A stretch of DNA of 64,000 bases from assembly GCF_029223525.1 (NCBI RefSeq), contig NZ_JARHTQ010000021.1, positions 1 to 64,000 on the forward strand, written 5' to 3'. A model generated the notes under the pieces. That model did not search any database and was not told the origin of the DNA. It was given only the letters and a program-made list of their open reading frames with translations. Within the stretch, counting starts at the first letter, position 1, and each line of letters begins with the position of its first letter. This document shows positions 8,599 to 18,116 of this stretch, piece by piece. This DNA comes from Streptantibioticus ferralitis (GTDB taxonomy: Bacteria > Actinomycetota > Actinomycetes > Streptomycetales > Streptomycetaceae). A program made the translations under genes and the position numbers.

Positions 8599-9111
8599 TT
8601 ATGCCCCGTTTTGCCAGCGGTCGTGGCCGCCGGTGCCGCGTGCGTCGACCAGCGCCCGGAGTCGCCGGGCGTCACGTAGCGCCTGCTCCTTGGCCATCCC
8701 GGGCTGGATACCCATGGCGGGCAGGCTGGTGCCGTCGGCGAGGTCCAGGTACACCCAGGGATCACCGGCGCGGAGGTTGACCCGCAGCACCTCGGCCCAT
8801 TCCAGACGGCGGTGGGTGGTGAGGTTGACGACGGTCACCCCGTCCTGCGCGGCGATCACCTTGGGACGGCTGAGCAGTACCAGCAGGGCGAAGATCAGCA
8901 GCCCGGTGCCGATCATGGTCGCTCGGTCGATCACCGTCCAGTTGTCCGGCATCGCGAGGGCGACCGCGACGAACGTGATGAGCATCACAGTTCCGGCCGA
9001 CAGCAGCACCGCGCGGGTCCGGGTGGGGCGGAAGGTGACCGGCAGCTCGGGCAGCTGGTCGGAGGCGGGCATGTCGGCGGGCTTCCCGGTACGGGGCGAG
9101 GTGTCGGTCAC
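8599..9111 (-). CDS. PH-domain membrane protein
   Basis: A 170-residue protein with two close transmembrane segments (about 32-50 and 62-80), followed by a short beta-rich region (VIAAQDGVTVVNLTTHRRLEW) typical of bacterial PH (bPH_6) domains. Its role is unknown. The start ATG at 9111 overlaps the hisG stop by four bases, so it is read from the hisE-hisG transcript, an arrangement I recall as common in Streptomyces. No residue in the sequence suggests an enzyme. Confidence 0.8.
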   Translation of the reverse strand: MTDTSPRTGKPADMPASDQLPELPVTFRPTRTRAVLLSAGTVMLITFVAVALAMPDNWTVIDRATMIGTGLLIFALLVLLSRPKVIAAQDGVTVVNLTTHRRLEWAEVLRVNLRAGDPWVYLDLADGTSLPAMGIQPGMAKEQALRDARRLRALVDARGTGGHDRWQNGA

Positions 9112-9956
9112 AGGCGGCAGGCGTGGATGCCGGTGGTGAGGATGGCGCGCGCGCCGAGCTCGTACAGATCGTCCATGATCCGCTGGGCCTCGCGGGACGG
9201 CACCATCGAGCGGACGGCGACCCAGCCCTCGTGGTGCAGCGGGGAGATGGTCGGCGACTCCAGGCCCGGGGTGAGGGCGACCGCCGCCTCGACCTTCTCG
9301 GCCCTGATGTCGTAGTCCATCATCACGTAGCGGCGGGCGACCAGGACGCCCTGCATCCGGCGGAGGAACTGCTGGACCTTGGGGTCCTCGACGGAGGCGC
9401 CGGTGCGGCGGATGACCACCGCCTCGGACTCCAGGATCGGCTCGCCGATGATCTCCAGGCCGGCGTTGCGCAGCGTGGTGCCGGTCTCCACGACGTCCGC
9501 GATGATCTCGGCGACGCCGAGCTGGATCGCGGTCTCCACGGCGCCGTCGAGGTGGACCACGGAGGCGTCCACGCCGTTGTCGGCGAGGTGCTTCTCCACC
9601 AGCCCGGCGAAGGAGGTGGCGATCGTCATGCCGCCGAACTCCTTGACGTTGGTGGCGGTTCCCGGCCGGGTCGCGTACCGGAAGGTGGAGGCGGCGAAGC
9701 CGAGCTGGAGGATCTCCTCGGCCTGCGCGCCGGAGTCCAGCAGCAGGTCGCGTCCGGTGATGCCGATGTCGAGGCGGCCGGATCCCACGTACACGGCGAT
9801 GTCACGCGGGCGCAGGAAGAAGAACTCGACCTGGTTCTCCGTGTCGATCAGGACCAGTTCCCGGCGGTCCTTGCGCTGGCGGTAGCCGGCCTCATGCAGC
9901 ATCGCCGACGCAGGCTCGGACAGAGAACCCTTGTTGGGAACGGCGATGCGCAGCAT
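9108..9956 (-). CDS. hisG: ATP phosphoribosyltransferase (long form)
   Basis: The 282-residue product catalyses the first step of histidine synthesis, joining ATP and PRPP. It is the long form, with periplasmic-binding-like catalytic domains (MLRIAVPNKGSL; SGRLDIGITGRDLL; EIIADVVETGTTLRNAGLEI for PRPP/ATP) and the C-terminal ACT-like regulatory domain (about 210-282) that gives histidine feedback without HisZ. It sits 66 bases downstream of hisE and is coupled to the PH-domain gene by a four-base overlap. The rest of the his pathway is not in this window. Confidence 0.97.
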   Translation of the reverse strand: MLRIAVPNKGSLSEPASAMLHEAGYRQRKDRRELVLIDTENQVEFFFLRPRDIAVYVGSGRLDIGITGRDLLLDSGAQAEEILQLGFAASTFRYATRPGTATNVKEFGGMTIATSFAGLVEKHLADNGVDASVVHLDGAVETAIQLGVAEIIADVVETGTTLRNAGLEIIGEPILESEAVVIRRTGASVEDPKVQQFLRRMQGVLVARRYVMMDYDIRAEKVEAAVALTPGLESPTISPLHHEGWVAVRSMVPSREAQRIMDDLYELGARAILTTGIHACRL

Positions 9957-10022
9957 GGGAGTCGCTTCCTTCGTACGTGGGGCGGTGAACGGTGGGCTGG
10001 GGTACGGAATGTCAGGTGACTC

Positions 10023-10304
10023 TCAGAGGTGAGCGTATACGTCGTCCAGGGTGATTCCCCGGGCGACCATCATCACCTGAAGGTGGTACAGCAGCTGCGA
10101 GATCTCCTCGGCGGTGCGGTCGGTGCCCTCGTGCTCGGCGGCCATCCACACCTCGGCGGCCTCCTCGACCACCTTCTTGCCGATGGTGTGTACGCCCGCC
10201 TGCACCAGTTCGGCGGTACGGGACGTGCTCGGGTCGCCGGAGGCGGCCTTGCGCTGGAGCTCGGCGAAGAGCTCCTCGAATGTCTTCTTGGCCATGGTGG
10301 TCAT
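10023..10304 (-). CDS. hisE: Phosphoribosyl-ATP pyrophosphatase
   Basis: The second histidine-pathway enzyme, hydrolysing PR-ATP to PR-AMP and pyrophosphate. 93 residues with the all-alpha MazG-like fold; acidic metal-binding residues appear in [17 protein letters not shown] and [11 protein letters not shown]. HisE is separate from HisI here, as usual in actinobacteria. Two starts are possible: ATG 10304 (MTTMAKK) or ATG 10295 (MAKKTFEEL), the latter being the more common N-terminus in relatives. It follows ribH by 74 bases, so it may also receive read-through from the riboflavin operon. Confidence 0.95.
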   Translation of the reverse strand: MTTMAKKTFEELFAELQRKAASGDPSTSRTAELVQAGVHTIGKKVVEEAAEVWMAAEHEGTDRTAEEISQLLYHLQVMMVARGITLDDVYAHL

Positions 10305-10378
10305 ACTCTACGTGACCGCCCACTCATCGCCCCCGCCACCCTTGGCGGACAGCGCCGCGCGCCGCCCTCCCCTCGCGC

Positions 10379-10864
10379 TCAGCGCCAGGGCTCGGAAACC
10401 GACCGCAAAGTCGCCGCCGTTGAGACGGCGGCGGTGACCGCCTCATGTCCCTTGTCCTCGGTGGAGCCGGGCAGTCCGGCCCGGTCCAGCGCCTGCGCCT
10501 CGGTGTCGCAGGTGAGCACCCCGAAGCCGATCGGCACACCGGTCTCCACCGAGACCTGGGTGAGCCCGACGGTCACGCCCTGGCAGACGTAGTCGAAGTG
10601 CGGAGTGCCGCCACGGATGACCACCCCGAGCGCCACCACGGCGTCGTAACCGCGACCGGCCAGCACCTTGGCGACGACGGGCAGTTCGAAGCTGCCGGGT
10701 ACCCGCAGCAGGGTCGGCTCGTCGATACCCAGCTCGTGCAGTGCCCGCAGCGCACCGTCGACCAGACCGTCCATCACCTGCTGGTGCCACTGCGCCGCGA
10801 CCACGGCCACCCGCAGGTCGCCACAGTTCTTCACGCTCAGTTCGGGGGCGCCCTTACCGCTCAC
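10379..10864 (-). CDS. ribH: 6,7-dimethyl-8-ribityllumazine synthase
   Basis: 161 residues. Condenses 5-amino-6-ribitylaminouracil with 3,4-dihydroxy-2-butanone 4-phosphate, the penultimate riboflavin step, as a large oligomer. Family signatures include the substrate loop VPGSFELP, the phosphate site [15 protein letters not shown] (with the catalytic His) and [19 protein letters not shown] start at 10864 has GAGGAG a few bases upstream. It is the last rib gene, 57 bases after ribBA, and the gap contains a hairpin (10886-10904). Confidence 0.97.
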   Translation of the reverse strand: MSGKGAPELSVKNCGDLRVAVVAAQWHQQVMDGLVDGALRALHELGIDEPTLLRVPGSFELPVVAKVLAGRGYDAVVALGVVIRGGTPHFDYVCQGVTVGLTQVSVETGVPIGFGVLTCDTEAQALDRAGLPGSTEDKGHEAVTAAVSTAATLRSVSEPWR

Positions 10865-10885
10865 GTCTCTCCTCAGGGTTGGGGT

Positions 10886-10904
10886 CCGGGGGCAGCGCCC
10901 CCGG
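10886..10904 (-). terminator. Hairpin between ribBA and ribH
   Basis: CCGGGGGC at 10886-10893 and GCCCCCGG at 10897-10904 around a 3-base loop. It belongs to a type of GC-rich hairpin repeated in intergenic spaces of this window (also 12233-12249 and 62898-62920). It could reduce ribH transcription, but ribH has its own good ribosome-binding site just downstream. Confidence 0.45.
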
Positions 10905-10921
10905 GGAAAACAACAGGTCGG

Positions 10922-12211
10922 TTACTGGTTCCCGCATGCGCCGGTCGGCGCCGCCGCGTCGAGCCAGGGCAGTTCGTGGCCCATCCGGTCGCGCTTGGTG
11001 CGCAGGTACCGGAGATTGTGCTCCCCCGCCTGGACCGGCATCGGCTCCCGGCCGATGACCCGCAGGCCGTGTTCGGACAGAGCGGCCACCTTCTCCGGGT
11101 TGTTGGTCATCAAACGCAGCGATCTCACACCGAGATCGGCAAGGATCTGGGCGCCCGCCGCGTAGTCACGGGAGTCGGCGGGCAGTCCGAGTTCCAGATT
11201 GGCGTCGAGCGTGTCGCGACCGCGCTCCTGGAGTTCGTACGCGCGCAGCTTGTGCAGCAGACCGATGCCACGGCCCTCGTGTCCGCGCAGGTAGACCACC
11301 ACGCCGCGGCCCGCCGACGCCACCTTCTCCAGCGAGGCCTGCAACTGCGGTCCGCAGTCGCAGCGCAGCGAGTGGAACACATCGCCGGTCAGGCATTCGG
11401 AGTGCATCCGCACCATGACGTCCTCGCCGTCACCGATGTCCCCGATGAGCAGGGCGATGTGCTCGACGCCGTCAGCGGTGCTGCGGTAGCCGTAGGCCTG
11501 GAAGTCGCCGTACTCGGTGGGCAGCCGGGTCGCCGCCTCGCGGCGCACGGTGGGCTCGCTGACCTTGCGGTACTCGATCAGGTCCGCGATGGAGATGATC
11601 GCCAGACCGTGCTTGCGGGCGAACGGCACCAGCTCGGGCAGCCGGGCCATCGTGCCGTCCTCGTTGGCGATCTCGCAGATGGCGGCGGCCGGGCGCAGCC
11701 CCGCGAGCCGCGCGAGGTCGACGCCCGCCTCGGTATGCCCGTTGCGGGTGAGCACACCGCCGGAGCGGGCCCGCAGCGGGAAGATGTGCCCTGGCCGTAC
11801 GAAGTCCGTGGTCACGCTGCCGGGGTCGGCGAGCATCCGCAGCGTGGTGGCCCGGTCGGCGGCGGAGATGCCGGTGGTGGTGCCGTGCTCGGGGGCGGCG
11901 TCCACCGAGATCGTGAAGGCGGTGCGCATCGACTCGGTGTTCTGCTCCACCATCTGCGGCAGGTCGAGCCGGTCGAGGTCGAGGGCCTCCAGCGGGGCGC
12001 AGATCAGGCCGCGGCACTCGGTCATCATGAAGGCGACGAGTTCGGGGGTGGCCAGCTCCGCGGCGAAGACCAGATCGCCCTCGTTCTCGCGGTTCTCGTC
12101 ATCGACCACCACGACCGGACGTCCGGCCGCGATGTCGGCGATCGCCCGCTCGACGGGGTCCAGCGCGAAGGTGTCCTCGTCGGCGTCGTACCAGCTCTGC
12201 AGCGCGGTCAT
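10922..12211 (-). CDS. ribBA: Bifunctional DHBP synthase / GTP cyclohydrolase II
   Basis: 429 residues in two catalytic halves. The N-terminal RibB domain makes 3,4-dihydroxy-2-butanone 4-phosphate from ribulose 5-phosphate ([14 protein letters not shown] acidic loop; [16 protein letters not shown]). The C-terminal RibA domain opens GTP (zinc site Cys residues in [28 protein letters not shown]). Together they supply both precursors used by RibH and RibD. The ATG at 12211 is chosen because AAAGGGA sits about eight bases upstream; the open frame continues to 12496 but carries no conserved sequence. A hairpin (12233-12249) lies just upstream of the ribosome-binding site. Confidence 0.96.
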   Translation of the reverse strand: MTALQSWYDADEDTFALDPVERAIADIAAGRPVVVVDDENRENEGDLVFAAELATPELVAFMMTECRGLICAPLEALDLDRLDLPQMVEQNTESMRTAFTISVDAAPEHGTTTGISAADRATTLRMLADPGSVTTDFVRPGHIFPLRARSGGVLTRNGHTEAGVDLARLAGLRPAAAICEIANEDGTMARLPELVPFARKHGLAIISIADLIEYRKVSEPTVRREAATRLPTEYGDFQAYGYRSTADGVEHIALLIGDIGDGEDVMVRMHSECLTGDVFHSLRCDCGPQLQASLEKVASAGRGVVVYLRGHEGRGIGLLHKLRAYELQERGRDTLDANLELGLPADSRDYAAGAQILADLGVRSLRLMTNNPEKVAALSEHGLRVIGREPMPVQAGEHNLRYLRTKRDRMGHELPWLDAAAPTGACGNQ

Positions 12212-12232
12212 GCTCGGTCCCTTTCCTTCTCC

Positions 12233-12249
12233 CCCGGACTCCGTCCGGG
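12233..12249 (-). repeat. GC-rich hairpin upstream of the ribBA ribosome-binding site
   Basis: CCCGGAC and GTCCGGG arms around a 3-base loop, within the 110-base gap between ribM and ribBA. The core CCCCCGGACTC.GTCCGGG recurs at 62899-62920. Role unknown; it may influence ribBA translation or be a dispersed repeat. Confidence 0.4.
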
Positions 12250-12321
12250 AGGTTCCCCCGCCGCCGCGGCGCGGTGCGGCTTCGGCTGTCGGCTGCGGCC
12301 CGGCGGCCGCCGTTGCGTCGC

Positions 12322-12975
12322 TCACGCCACTCCTTCCAGAACGCTGCCGGGTTCGACCCGGAGCACCCGGGTGCGCAGCCACCAGGCGCGCATGCCGGCG
12401 ATCACCAGAACGAAGTAGACGCCGTAGACCAGGGCCGAGAAGACCAGGCCGCTGCTGAACGCCAGCGGGACGCCCACCAGGTCCACCGCGAGCCACCCGA
12501 ACCAGAACTCGACCCAGCCGCGCGCCTGCGCCACCATCGCGGCGAGGGTGCCGACGAAGATGTACGCGTCGGGCCAGGGGTTCCAGGACAGTGCCGGGTA
12601 CGCCGTGAACAGCCCGCCGACGGCGAGCGTGCCGAGCGCCAACCCGGCGACCAGCCAGCCGCGTTCACGCCAGGTGGCGAAACGTACCGCCACGTCGCCC
12701 TCGGTGCGCAGGCCGCGCTGCCACCGCGTCCAGCCCCACAACGCCACGACGATGACCACGAGTTGCTTGCCAATGCCGCCGCCGAGATGGGCCGTGGCGT
12801 ACGCGACCACCAGGATCACGCCGGAGAGCAGCTGCGCGGGCCAGCTCCACACCGAACGGCGCCAGCCGAGCGCGAGCGCGGTCAGGCCGAGCACGTTGCC
12901 GATCATGTCGGACCAGATGACGTGCTGTCCCAGGACGCTGAACGCCTGGCCGGACAACCAGTCGACGGCACTCAT
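12322..12975 (-). CDS. ribM: PnuC-family riboflavin transporter
   Basis: A 217-residue PnuC-type membrane protein with about six or seven hydrophobic segments. PnuC proteins usually move nicotinamide riboside, but a subgroup (RibM/PnuX) encoded in FMN-riboswitch operons of Streptomyces and Corynebacterium takes up riboflavin. The position here, between ribE and ribBA and overlapping ribE by four bases (12972-12975), places it in that subgroup. Substrate is therefore inferred from context; the sequence shows the PnuC-type pattern ([20 protein letters not shown]). Confidence 0.88.
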   Translation of the reverse strand: MSAVDWLSGQAFSVLGQHVIWSDMIGNVLGLTALALGWRRSVWSWPAQLLSGVILVVAYATAHLGGGIGKQLVVIVVALWGWTRWQRGLRTEGDVAVRFATWRERGWLVAGLALGTLAVGGLFTAYPALSWNPWPDAYIFVGTLAAMVAQARGWVEFWFGWLAVDLVGVPLAFSSGLVFSALVYGVYFVLVIAGMRAWWLRTRVLRVEPGSVLEGVA

Positions 12976-13580
12976 TCGGCCACTTCCGCGGTTCGGTCGC
13001 CGAGCAGCCGCTCGACGTACTTGGCGAGCACGTCCACCTCGAGGTTGACCGGGTCGCCGGGCTGCTTGATGCCGAGGGTGGTCAGCGCGAGCGTGGTCGG
13101 GATCAGGCTGACGGTGAAGTAGTCCGCCGCCGCCTCGACCACGGTCAGGCTGATGCCGTCCACCGTGATCGAGCCCTTCTCGACCACGTAGCGCGAAAGA
13201 GTGTCCGGAAGCGAGATCTTGACGATCTCCCAGTGCTCGGCGGGCGTGCGGTCGATGATGGTGCCGGTGCCGTCGACGTGCCCTTGGACGAGGTGGCCGC
13301 CGAGCCGTCCACCGAGCGCCATCGGCCGCTCCAGGTTGACCCGGGAGCCGGTGCGCAGCGCGCCCAGGCTGGAGCGGTGCAGCGTCTCGGCCATCACATC
13401 GGCGGTGAAGGCGCCGTCCGCGGTCTCCACGACCGTGAGGCAGACGCCGTTGACCGCGATCGAGTCGCCGTGCTTGGCGCCATCGGTGACGACCGGGCCG
13501 CGCAGGGTGAAGCGGGAGGCGTCGCCGAGGTCTTCGACGGCGACGACCTCGCCCAGTTCTTCGACGATTCCGGTGAACAC
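12972..13580 (-). CDS. ribE: Riboflavin synthase, alpha subunit
   Basis: 202 residues made of two similar lumazine-binding barrels, each starting with a family motif (MFTGIVEELG at 1; GGHLVQGHVDGTG near 97). Dismutates two lumazine molecules into riboflavin and the RibH substrate. GTG start at 13580 abuts the ribD stop (TGAGTG), with GAGGAG in the end of ribD serving as ribosome-binding site, so the two are translationally coupled. Also called ribC in some genomes. Confidence 0.96.
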   Translation of the reverse strand: MFTGIVEELGEVVAVEDLGDASRFTLRGPVVTDGAKHGDSIAVNGVCLTVVETADGAFTADVMAETLHRSSLGALRTGSRVNLERPMALGGRLGGHLVQGHVDGTGTIIDRTPAEHWEIVKISLPDTLSRYVVEKGSITVDGISLTVVEAAADYFTVSLIPTTLALTTLGIKQPGDPVNLEVDVLAKYVERLLGDRTAEVAE

Positions 13581-14714
13581 TCAGTTCTCCTCGGCAGATT
13601 CGCAGGGGCGGGCCCGCAGGGCACTCGATGAGGGGTGGGCGGGGTAGGCGGTGATGCGTAGATCGGGTCCGACCGGTTGCAGGTCGGTCACATCGAGCCG
13701 CAACGCCTGTTCGATGGTGGGGATTCCGGCGTCGGCGAGGGCGGCGGGGCCGGCGCCGAGCAGGGCGGGGGCGAGGTAGCCGATGACCTTGTCGACGGCT
13801 CCGGCCGCCAGGAAGGCCCCGGCGAGGGTGGGCCCGCCCTCCAGCAGCACGGAACGCACATCGCGCTGGTAGAGCGCACCGAGCAGGGCGAGGACGTCCA
13901 GACCTCGGCCGTCGGCCGCCCGCGGCAGGCGGACCACATCAGCCTTGAGGTGGTCGGTGTCGGCGTCTTCGGCGACCGCGAGCAGGGTGGGCGCGGCCGA
14001 ATCCAGTACCCGCGCGTCCGGCGTGATGGTTGCCTCGGTGTCCACGACGACCCGCAGTGGCTGGGTGATGTCGCCGTCGATGCCGCGTACCGCGAGCTGC
14101 GGGTCATCGGCGCGCAGCGTGCCGGAGCCGACCAGGACCGCGTCCGACTCGGCGCGCAGCCGGTGCACTTCGGCACGCGCCGGTGCCGCGGTGATCCAGC
14201 GGCTGGTGCCGTCCGCGGCGGCGCTTCGGCCGTCCAGCGTGGCCGCGTACTTCCAGGTCACGAAGGGGCGCTGGCGGGGGGTCGCGGTCAGCCAGGCCTC
14301 GTTGCCGCGGGCCGCCGCGTCGGCGAGCAGGCCGCCTTCGACGTCGATCCCGGCGGCGCGCAGGGTGGCGGCGCCACCGGTGGCGGTGGGCGTGGGGTCG
14401 GCGACGGCGTAGACGACGCGGGCCACTCCGGCACCGATCAGCGCCTGGGCGCAGGGGCCGGTACGGCCGGTGTGGTTGCAGGGTTCCAGGGTGACGACGG
14501 CGGTGCCACCGCGGGCCCGCTCGCCTGCCGCGCGCAGCGCGTGCACCTCGGCGTGCGGTCCGCCGGCCCGCTGGTGCCAGCCCTCACCGGCGGTCTCGCC
14601 GTCGGCGTCGAGGATGACGCACCCGACGACCGGGTTGGGGCTGGTGGAGCCGAGCCCACGGGCGGCGAGCTCAATGGCCCGCTGCATCGCGAGGGCTTCA
14701 ACTGCGGTGGCCAC
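13581..14714 (-). CDS. ribD: Bifunctional pyrimidine deaminase / reductase
   Basis: 377 residues. The N-terminal cytidine-deaminase-like domain has the zinc site PHAEVHAL and LEPCNHTGRTGPC; the C-terminal domain (from about 150) is the NADPH-dependent ribosyl reductase (RAESDAVLVGSGTLRADDP). Performs steps two and three of riboflavin synthesis. GTG start at 14714 is preceded by AGGAGG. It is the first gene after the FMN riboswitch, 171 bases downstream of the aptamer. Confidence 0.96.
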   Translation of the reverse strand: MATAVEALAMQRAIELAARGLGSTSPNPVVGCVILDADGETAGEGWHQRAGGPHAEVHALRAAGERARGGTAVVTLEPCNHTGRTGPCAQALIGAGVARVVYAVADPTPTATGGAATLRAAGIDVEGGLLADAAARGNEAWLTATPRQRPFVTWKYAATLDGRSAAADGTSRWITAAPARAEVHRLRAESDAVLVGSGTLRADDPQLAVRGIDGDITQPLRVVVDTEATITPDARVLDSAAPTLLAVAEDADTDHLKADVVRLPRAADGRGLDVLALLGALYQRDVRSVLLEGGPTLAGAFLAAGAVDKVIGYLAPALLGAGPAALADAGIPTIEQALRLDVTDLQPVGPDLRITAYPAHPSSSALRARPCESAEEN

Positions 14715-14885
14715 CGGGTCCTCCTGCCTCTACGGGCGGACTCCGGGGCTCTACGGGGATGCGTACGGGCGGACACGCCGCCTCGTACGGGCACAAACAC
14801 CGAGATACGCCGCGATCGGCGAAACGCCACCGCGAAGACACACATTCGCGGGGCCGCCGACGACGGCGTACCGGTGAGTTCCCGC

Positions 14886-15012
14886 GCGCACTGCCTCCCA
14901 TCCGGACTTTAACCGTCGGTCCAGGAATTTCACCTGGTCAACCGGCCGCTGGTTGCGGACGGGTCGCGGACTGTAACCGCCGGTTCGGAGTTTCACCGAC
15001 CCCGGAGTGCGC
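14886..15012 (-). promoter_or_regulatory. FMN riboswitch (RFN element) of the rib operon
   Basis: Read on the minus strand, the segment has the RFN conserved blocks in order: GGTCGGTGAAACTCCGAACC, GGCGGTTACAGTCCGCGACC, a variable arm, CCAGGTGAAATTCCTGG, ACCGACGGTTAAAGTCCGGA and TGGGAGGCAG. The ends GCGCACT (minus strand, 15012-15006) and AGTGCGC (14892-14886) form the closing stem P1. FMN binding is expected to shut down the ribD-ribE-ribM-ribBA-ribH operon. The long 171-base spacer to ribD leaves the mode (translation or termination) unclear. Confidence 0.95.
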
Positions 15013-15116
15013 TTTGTCACTGGTACAGCTTCAGTCTGCCACGGCTGATCGGGAACTATGCGAGCGAGGGTCTGTGGCCTGAGTCACAGGGTGAATGCGG
15101 AACGTGAGAGTCCAAA

Positions 15117-15157
15117 CCGCTGGGCCGGACCGCCCCCATGACGGTCCGGCCCAGCGG
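15117..15157. terminator. Terminator of the alginate lyase-like gene
   Basis: Perfect 16-bp inverted repeat (CCGCTGGGCCGGACCG at 15117-15132, complement at 15142-15157, 9-base loop), immediately after the stop at 15162 on the minus strand. Confidence 0.75.
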
Positions 15158-15161
15158 CGGC

Positions 15162-16457
15162 TCAACCCGAGATCGGATCGAGCTGTTCCGGTGCGGGGCG
15201 CAGTCCGTAGTCATCGCCGCCGGGCGGCGGTTGCAGCGTGGGCAGGGCGGCGCGTGCGGCGGGGTCACCGGCGTCGGCGGCGGCGTGCACGATGTCACTC
15301 GCCGCGTAGGCGTGGAACTCCAGCTCCTGGTGACCCCAGGGGGCGGCTCCGGTGGCGGCGGGCAGCAGATAGTCGACGGCTCGGAACAGTGATGCCCCGT
15401 CGGCCGTGCGGTGGCCCCACAGGTTGACGCCGACATGCCGGCCGATGGCGGCGAGCCTGGTCAGGGCGACCAGGTTGAAGGTCGAGTAGTGCCAGCTGCG
15501 GGTGCGGGCCAGTTCCAGCGGCTGGCTGCCGTCGGCCGCGATCTGCATGTCGAGGCGCTGGGTCTCGGCGGCCCGCACGGTGTCCCGGGCCAGCGCGGTG
15601 TCGCCGGTCGCGAGGGCGAGGGCGGCCAGCTGCATGTCGTAGAAGCTGCCGTGGTTGTTCCTCTCCGCGGCCTCCTGCGGGCCGAACGGGCTGGTGCGCA
15701 ACCAGCGCAGGAACGCCTTGTCCCAGCCGAGCATCCCGCCGCGGTCGGCGCGGCTCCAGCCGGGCGCCCCGGTGTCGAGGACGGCGGTGGCGTCGAGGAC
15801 GCTGGTGAACTCCTGGGAGAAGTCGATGACGCCGATCGCCCGGCCGTCCGACTGGCAGGGGACGAACTGGGCGTGGTCGAGGTTCGGGTTCATCCGGGTC
15901 GCCGGGTCGACGAACCAGGTGCGCAGTATCCGTGCCGCGTGCTGGGCGTACGCGGCCCGGCCGGTGTAGTACCAGGCGAGGGTGAGCGTGTAGACCGCGT
16001 CGAACATCCTGCCGCGGTTGCCGTGGTCGGGGATCGCGTCGACCCCGGGGTAGCGCTGTCCATCCTCCTGGACGTACGGACAACCCCATGGATTTGACGC
16101 GGACTTGGGCTGCGTGGGCCAGAAGTACGGTGCCTCGCTGAGGTAGTCGTGCCGGTCGCCGCCGGGCGGGGTCTGCGGCTTGCTGGTCACCGTCCACGGG
16201 CCCTGCCCCAGCCAGCCGTCGGCGCGTGCGGTGAGGTCGGCGAGTTCGCGGCGCAGTACCGGGTCGCCATGGTCGATTCGCCTCCTGGCCTGCTGTAGCG
16301 CCGCACCGTCCAGCACCACGGTCCCGGGGGCCGGTGCGCTGTGCGGGTGGCTGTGCGGCGTGGCCCCGGCCGCCGGCGCGGTGGGCACGAGCACCGCGGC
16401 GAGCACTGCCGCGGCGGCGAGGAGCGCGCCGCGGCGCCGTCGTGGTCTTCCCTTCAT
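15162..16457 (-). CDS. Secreted alginate lyase-family protein
   Basis: 431 residues with a Sec-type signal (KGRPRRRRGALL, hydrophobic core, cleavage near AAGA). The mature part is the alpha-helical barrel of the alginate_lyase/PL5-like fold: RNNHGSFYD supplies the Asn-His pair and RTRSWHYSTFN the Arg and Tyr used in beta-elimination in PL5 enzymes. Likely secreted for breakdown of a uronate polymer, though related streptomycete proteins have not, to my knowledge, been shown to act on alginate. It stands alone between the rib operon promoter region and the uracil permease gene, which diverges from it. A strong terminator follows. Confidence 0.85.
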   Translation of the reverse strand: MKGRPRRRRGALLAAAAVLAAVLVPTAPAAGATPHSHPHSAPAPGTVVLDGAALQQARRRIDHGDPVLRRELADLTARADGWLGQGPWTVTSKPQTPPGGDRHDYLSEAPYFWPTQPKSASNPWGCPYVQEDGQRYPGVDAIPDHGNRGRMFDAVYTLTLAWYYTGRAAYAQHAARILRTWFVDPATRMNPNLDHAQFVPCQSDGRAIGVIDFSQEFTSVLDATAVLDTGAPGWSRADRGGMLGWDKAFLRWLRTSPFGPQEAAERNNHGSFYDMQLAALALATGDTALARDTVRAAETQRLDMQIAADGSQPLELARTRSWHYSTFNLVALTRLAAIGRHVGVNLWGHRTADGASLFRAVDYLLPAATGAAPWGHQELEFHAYAASDIVHAAADAGDPAARAALPTLQPPPGGDDYGLRPAPEQLDPISG

Positions 16458-16700
16458 CGAGGCTCCCGTTCTTCGTCCGGTAGTCGGAGATCCCTCCGGG
16501 AGCCAGAAATCCAGGGTTCAGATGAATGAACTCCGTTCAGAATCAGGACCGTTGGAGCGTAGCGGCGCGGTCGACCCCCGGGCAACGGTCCGGACATGAC
16601 GAGGACACTACAACTCACCCACCGCAACCCGCCGAGCGCAGCCCGTTACCATGGACGGGATCTTCCCGCCAGCAGATCCAACAGAAAAGTGGAGCAGTTC

Positions 16701-18110
16701 ATGGGCCTCGGTGTGCGGTGGACCGTGCACGGCGATGGGCGCACCCCCGCCCCCGGCGCGGTCGTCAAACCGGACGAGCGGCTGACCTGGCCGCGCACCG
16801 TCGGACTCGGCGCACAGCACGTGGTGGCGATGTTCGGGGCCTCCTTCGTGACACCCGTACTGATGGGTCTCGACCCGAATCTCGCGATCATGATGTCCGG
16901 CATCGCGACCATGCTCTTCCTGCTCGCCACGCGCGGCCGGGTGCCCAGCTATCTCGGCTGCAGTCTGTCGTTCGTGGGAGTGGCGGCCATCATCCGGGCA
17001 CAGGGCGGCGGCAGCACGGCGGTCACCGGGGCGATCCTGGTGGTCGGCATCGCGCTGTTCCTGGCGGGCCTGCTGGTGCAGAAGTTCGGCGCGCGGATCA
17101 TCCACCTGGCGATGCCGCCGGTCGTCACCGGTGCCGTGGTCATGCTCATCGGCTTCAACCTGGCCCCGGTCACCGCGAGTGCCTACTGGCCGCAGGACCA
17201 GTGGACCGCGCTGCTCACCATGCTGTTCGCCGGGCTGGCGCTGGTCGCGCTGCGCGGGTTCTGGTCACGGATCGCGATCTTCCTCGGCCTGGTCTTCGGC
17301 TACGCCGTCTCCTGGGTCTTCGACCGGGCGTTCGGCAAGATCCACTCGGCGAACGGTGCGGGGAAGGCCGTCGACCACTGGCGGCTCGATCTGTCGGGTG
17401 TCTCCAAGGCCGACTGGATCGGCCTGCCGTCGCTGCACGCACCGGTCTTCCACTGGTCGGCGGTGCTGGTCGCGCTGCCGGTGATGATCGCCTTGATCGC
17501 GGAGAACGCGGGGCATGTCAAGGCGGTCGGCGAGATGACCGGCGAGCCGCTGGACGACCAGTTGGGCACGGCGATCGCCGCGGACGGTGCGGCGACGGTG
17601 CTGTCCACGGCCGTCGGCGGGCCCGCCAACACCACGTACGCCGAGAACATCGGCGTCATGGCAGCCACCCGGGTCTACTCGACCGCCGCGTACTGGGCCG
17701 CGGCCGGGTTCGCCCTGCTGTTCGGCGTGTGCCCCAAGTTCGGGGTGATCGTCGCGGCCATCCCGGGCGGTGTGCTGGGCGGCATCACCGTGATCCTCTA
17801 CGGGATGATCGGCCTGCTCGGTGCGCAGATCTGGGTGCACAACAAGGTCGACCTGCGCAATCCGCTCAACCTCGTCCCGGTGGCGGCGGGAGTCATCATC
17901 GGCATCGGCGGAGTGAGTCTGAAGATCAGCCCCAGCTTCCAGCTGAACGGGATCGCCCTCGGCACCATCGTCGTGCTCTCCGGCTACCACGTACTGCGGC
18001 TGTTCGCCCCGGCCCACATGCGCGAGCGGGAACCGCTGCTCGACGAGGGCACCTCGGCGTACGACAACGCGGCGCCGGCCCCCGAAACACCGCCGGAACC
18101 CGACCGCTGA
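16701..18110 (+). CDS. Uracil permease-type NCS2 transporter
   Basis: 469 residues, about 14 membrane spans of the NCS2 nucleobase:H+ symporter fold. The UraA/PyrP-type signature GPANTTYAENIGV is present, as are ALIAENAGHVKAVGE (nucleobase-binding acidic residue) and FGASFVTPVLMGLDP. Imports uracil (possibly also xanthine-like bases) for salvage, complementing the de novo genes at 44.5-54.7 kb. ATG at 16701 has GGAG six bases upstream; the frame extends to 16596 without conserved sequence. It ends six bases before the convergent XRE regulator gene. Confidence 0.9.
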   Translation: MGLGVRWTVHGDGRTPAPGAVVKPDERLTWPRTVGLGAQHVVAMFGASFVTPVLMGLDPNLAIMMSGIATMLFLLATRGRVPSYLGCSLSFVGVAAIIRAQGGGSTAVTGAILVVGIALFLAGLLVQKFGARIIHLAMPPVVTGAVVMLIGFNLAPVTASAYWPQDQWTALLTMLFAGLALVALRGFWSRIAIFLGLVFGYAVSWVFDRAFGKIHSANGAGKAVDHWRLDLSGVSKADWIGLPSLHAPVFHWSAVLVALPVMIALIAENAGHVKAVGEMTGEPLDDQLGTAIAADGAATVLSTAVGGPANTTYAENIGVMAATRVYSTAAYWAAAGFALLFGVCPKFGVIVAAIPGGVLGGITVILYGMIGLLGAQIWVHNKVDLRNPLNLVPVAAGVIIGIGGVSLKISPSFQLNGIALGTIVVLSGYHVLRLFAPAHMREREPLLDEGTSAYDNAAPAPETPPEPDR

Positions 18111-18116
18111 CCCCCG

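Noticed and set aside
10445-12418. 657-codon plus-strand frame over ribH-ribBA
   Set aside because: Antisense shadow; crosses two certain genes and their gap.
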